Shown one piece after another: positions 63,638 to 64,000 of a stretch of 64,000 nt of DNA. The position numbers and the translations under genes were made by a program. The DNA is from Bifidobacterium goeldii (GTDB lineage: Bacteria; Actinomycetota; Actinomycetes; Actinomycetales; Bifidobacteriaceae). The DNA is taken from the NCBI RefSeq assembly GCF_003951095.1, contig NZ_QXGL01000006.1:87584-151583 (forward strand). The letters are read 5' to 3'. A model generated the notes under the pieces. The model did not search any database, was not told the DNA's origin, and was given only the letters and a program-made list of their open reading frames with translations. How positions within the stretch are numbered: position 1 is the stretch's first letter; each line of letters begins with the position of its first letter.

Positions 63638-63707
63638 GGTGCGGATGTTCGGGAGGAGGGGATTGTCATCTAAAGATGACAATCCCCTCCTCCCGAACAT
63701 CCGCACC
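63638..63707. repeat. 70-bp near-perfect palindrome (33-bp arms, 4-nt loop)
   Basis: Arms at 63638-63670 and 63675-63707 are exact complements around TAAA. It lies between the precursor promoter region and the end of the sugar symporter gene. No T tract on either side, so it is not a standard terminator, though it should stop or process RNA from both strands. Confidence 0.9.
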
Positions 63708-63719
63708 CCCAGCTCGGCC

Positions 63720-64000
63720 CTACTGCTTGTTGGTTTCCTCGGAGGCGAGTCGTTCTTCGAGCTGTTCGACGATGTGGTCGTGCATGTTCTCGTCGATCTT
63801 GACGGTCAGGAGGAAGACGACGAGGCTGGCGACGATGCCTGCGAGCGGCAGGTAGTAGGCGCAGGTCTTGAACGTGCGGATGTTCGCGGCGGTCATGTCG
63901 GCGGCGGTGGCGTTGCCGACCATGCCGGCGGCGACGGCCACGAAGCCCACGATGCCGTTGGACAGCGCGCCGGCGATCTTGTCGAGCATCGGGCGCACGG
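63720..64000 (-). CDS. GPH-type sugar:cation symporter, C-terminal part only
   Basis: About 93 residues, open to the window edge. LDKIAGALSNGIVGFVAVAAG, then a membrane segment (YYLPLAGIVASLVVFLLTV) and the cytoplasmic end KIDENMHDHIVEQLEERLA, are typical of glycoside-pentoside-hexuronide symporters of the major facilitator type. The rest of the gene lies beyond 64000. Probably marks the return to ordinary carbohydrate-use genes. Confidence 0.75.
   Translation of the reverse strand, partial: VRPMLDKIAGALSNGIVGFVAVAAGMVGNATAADMTAANIRTFKTCAYYLPLAGIVASLVVFLLTVKIDENMHDHIVEQLEERLASEETNKQ

Overview
The window looks like a chromosomal segment of a Bifidobacterium, probably of the adolescentis group. 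Support comes from a secreted GH13 amylase with a CBM74-like resistant-starch module, a complete-looking folE/folP/folBK block downstream of tilS-hpt-ftsH as in other Actinobacteria, a WhiB-family protein, DUF3180 and DUF4190 membrane proteins, and GC-rich codon use in the core genes. The species is inferred, not proven.

Layout. 0.2-4.7 kb: multi-domain extracellular amylase. 4.8-15.4 kb: AT-rich, minus-strand exopolysaccharide cluster (pyruvyl transferase, nitroreductase-like protein, four glycosyltransferase-type genes, flippase, polymerase) with one plus-strand acyltransferase whose start is separated from its body by a C8 tract. This looks like horizontally acquired, possibly phase-variable surface-glycan DNA. 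15.7-20.9 kb: defence/stress island with an AAA ATPase plus RloB-like pair, remnants of small toxin-antitoxin-type genes, and a hipBA module with two matching operators. 21.2-22.8 kb: drug-efflux MFS gene broken by one in-frame TAG. 23.1-47.5 kb: core genome (ettA, tesB, DUF3180, folBK, folP, folE, ftsH, hpt, tilS, dacB-type peptidase, ABC exporter, two GT2 enzymes, AI-2E family transporter, fucO, TauE family protein, tRNA-Phe, tRNA-Asp, trmB), with hairpin-rich intergenic DNA and a 62-bp interspersed repeat family.

47.7-61 kb: GC-rich accessory element beside tRNA-Glu. It has a divergent repressor/Cro-like pair, a replication-type HTH protein, a WhiB-like protein, a ParA/RHH partition pair, small unknown genes separated by CAATCAA-type spacers, an AT-rich membrane protein, an ATPase + TOPRIM pair resembling PARIS-type defence, and a very large sortase-anchored adhesin. 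No integrase, transfer or phage structural gene is seen here.

61.1-63.6 kb: the most unusual locus. A 25-codon ORF with a perfect Shine-Dalgarno and a Gly-Gly-Gly C-terminus is followed by a hairpin, an E1/ThiF (MccB-like) adenylating enzyme with an RRE-like N-terminus, and an MFS exporter. This reproduces the mccA-hairpin-mccB-mccC layout of microcin C clusters but lacks the conserved C-terminal Asn, so it may encode a new peptide-nucleotide or peptide-thiocarboxylate type product. The window ends inside a GPH-type sugar symporter gene.
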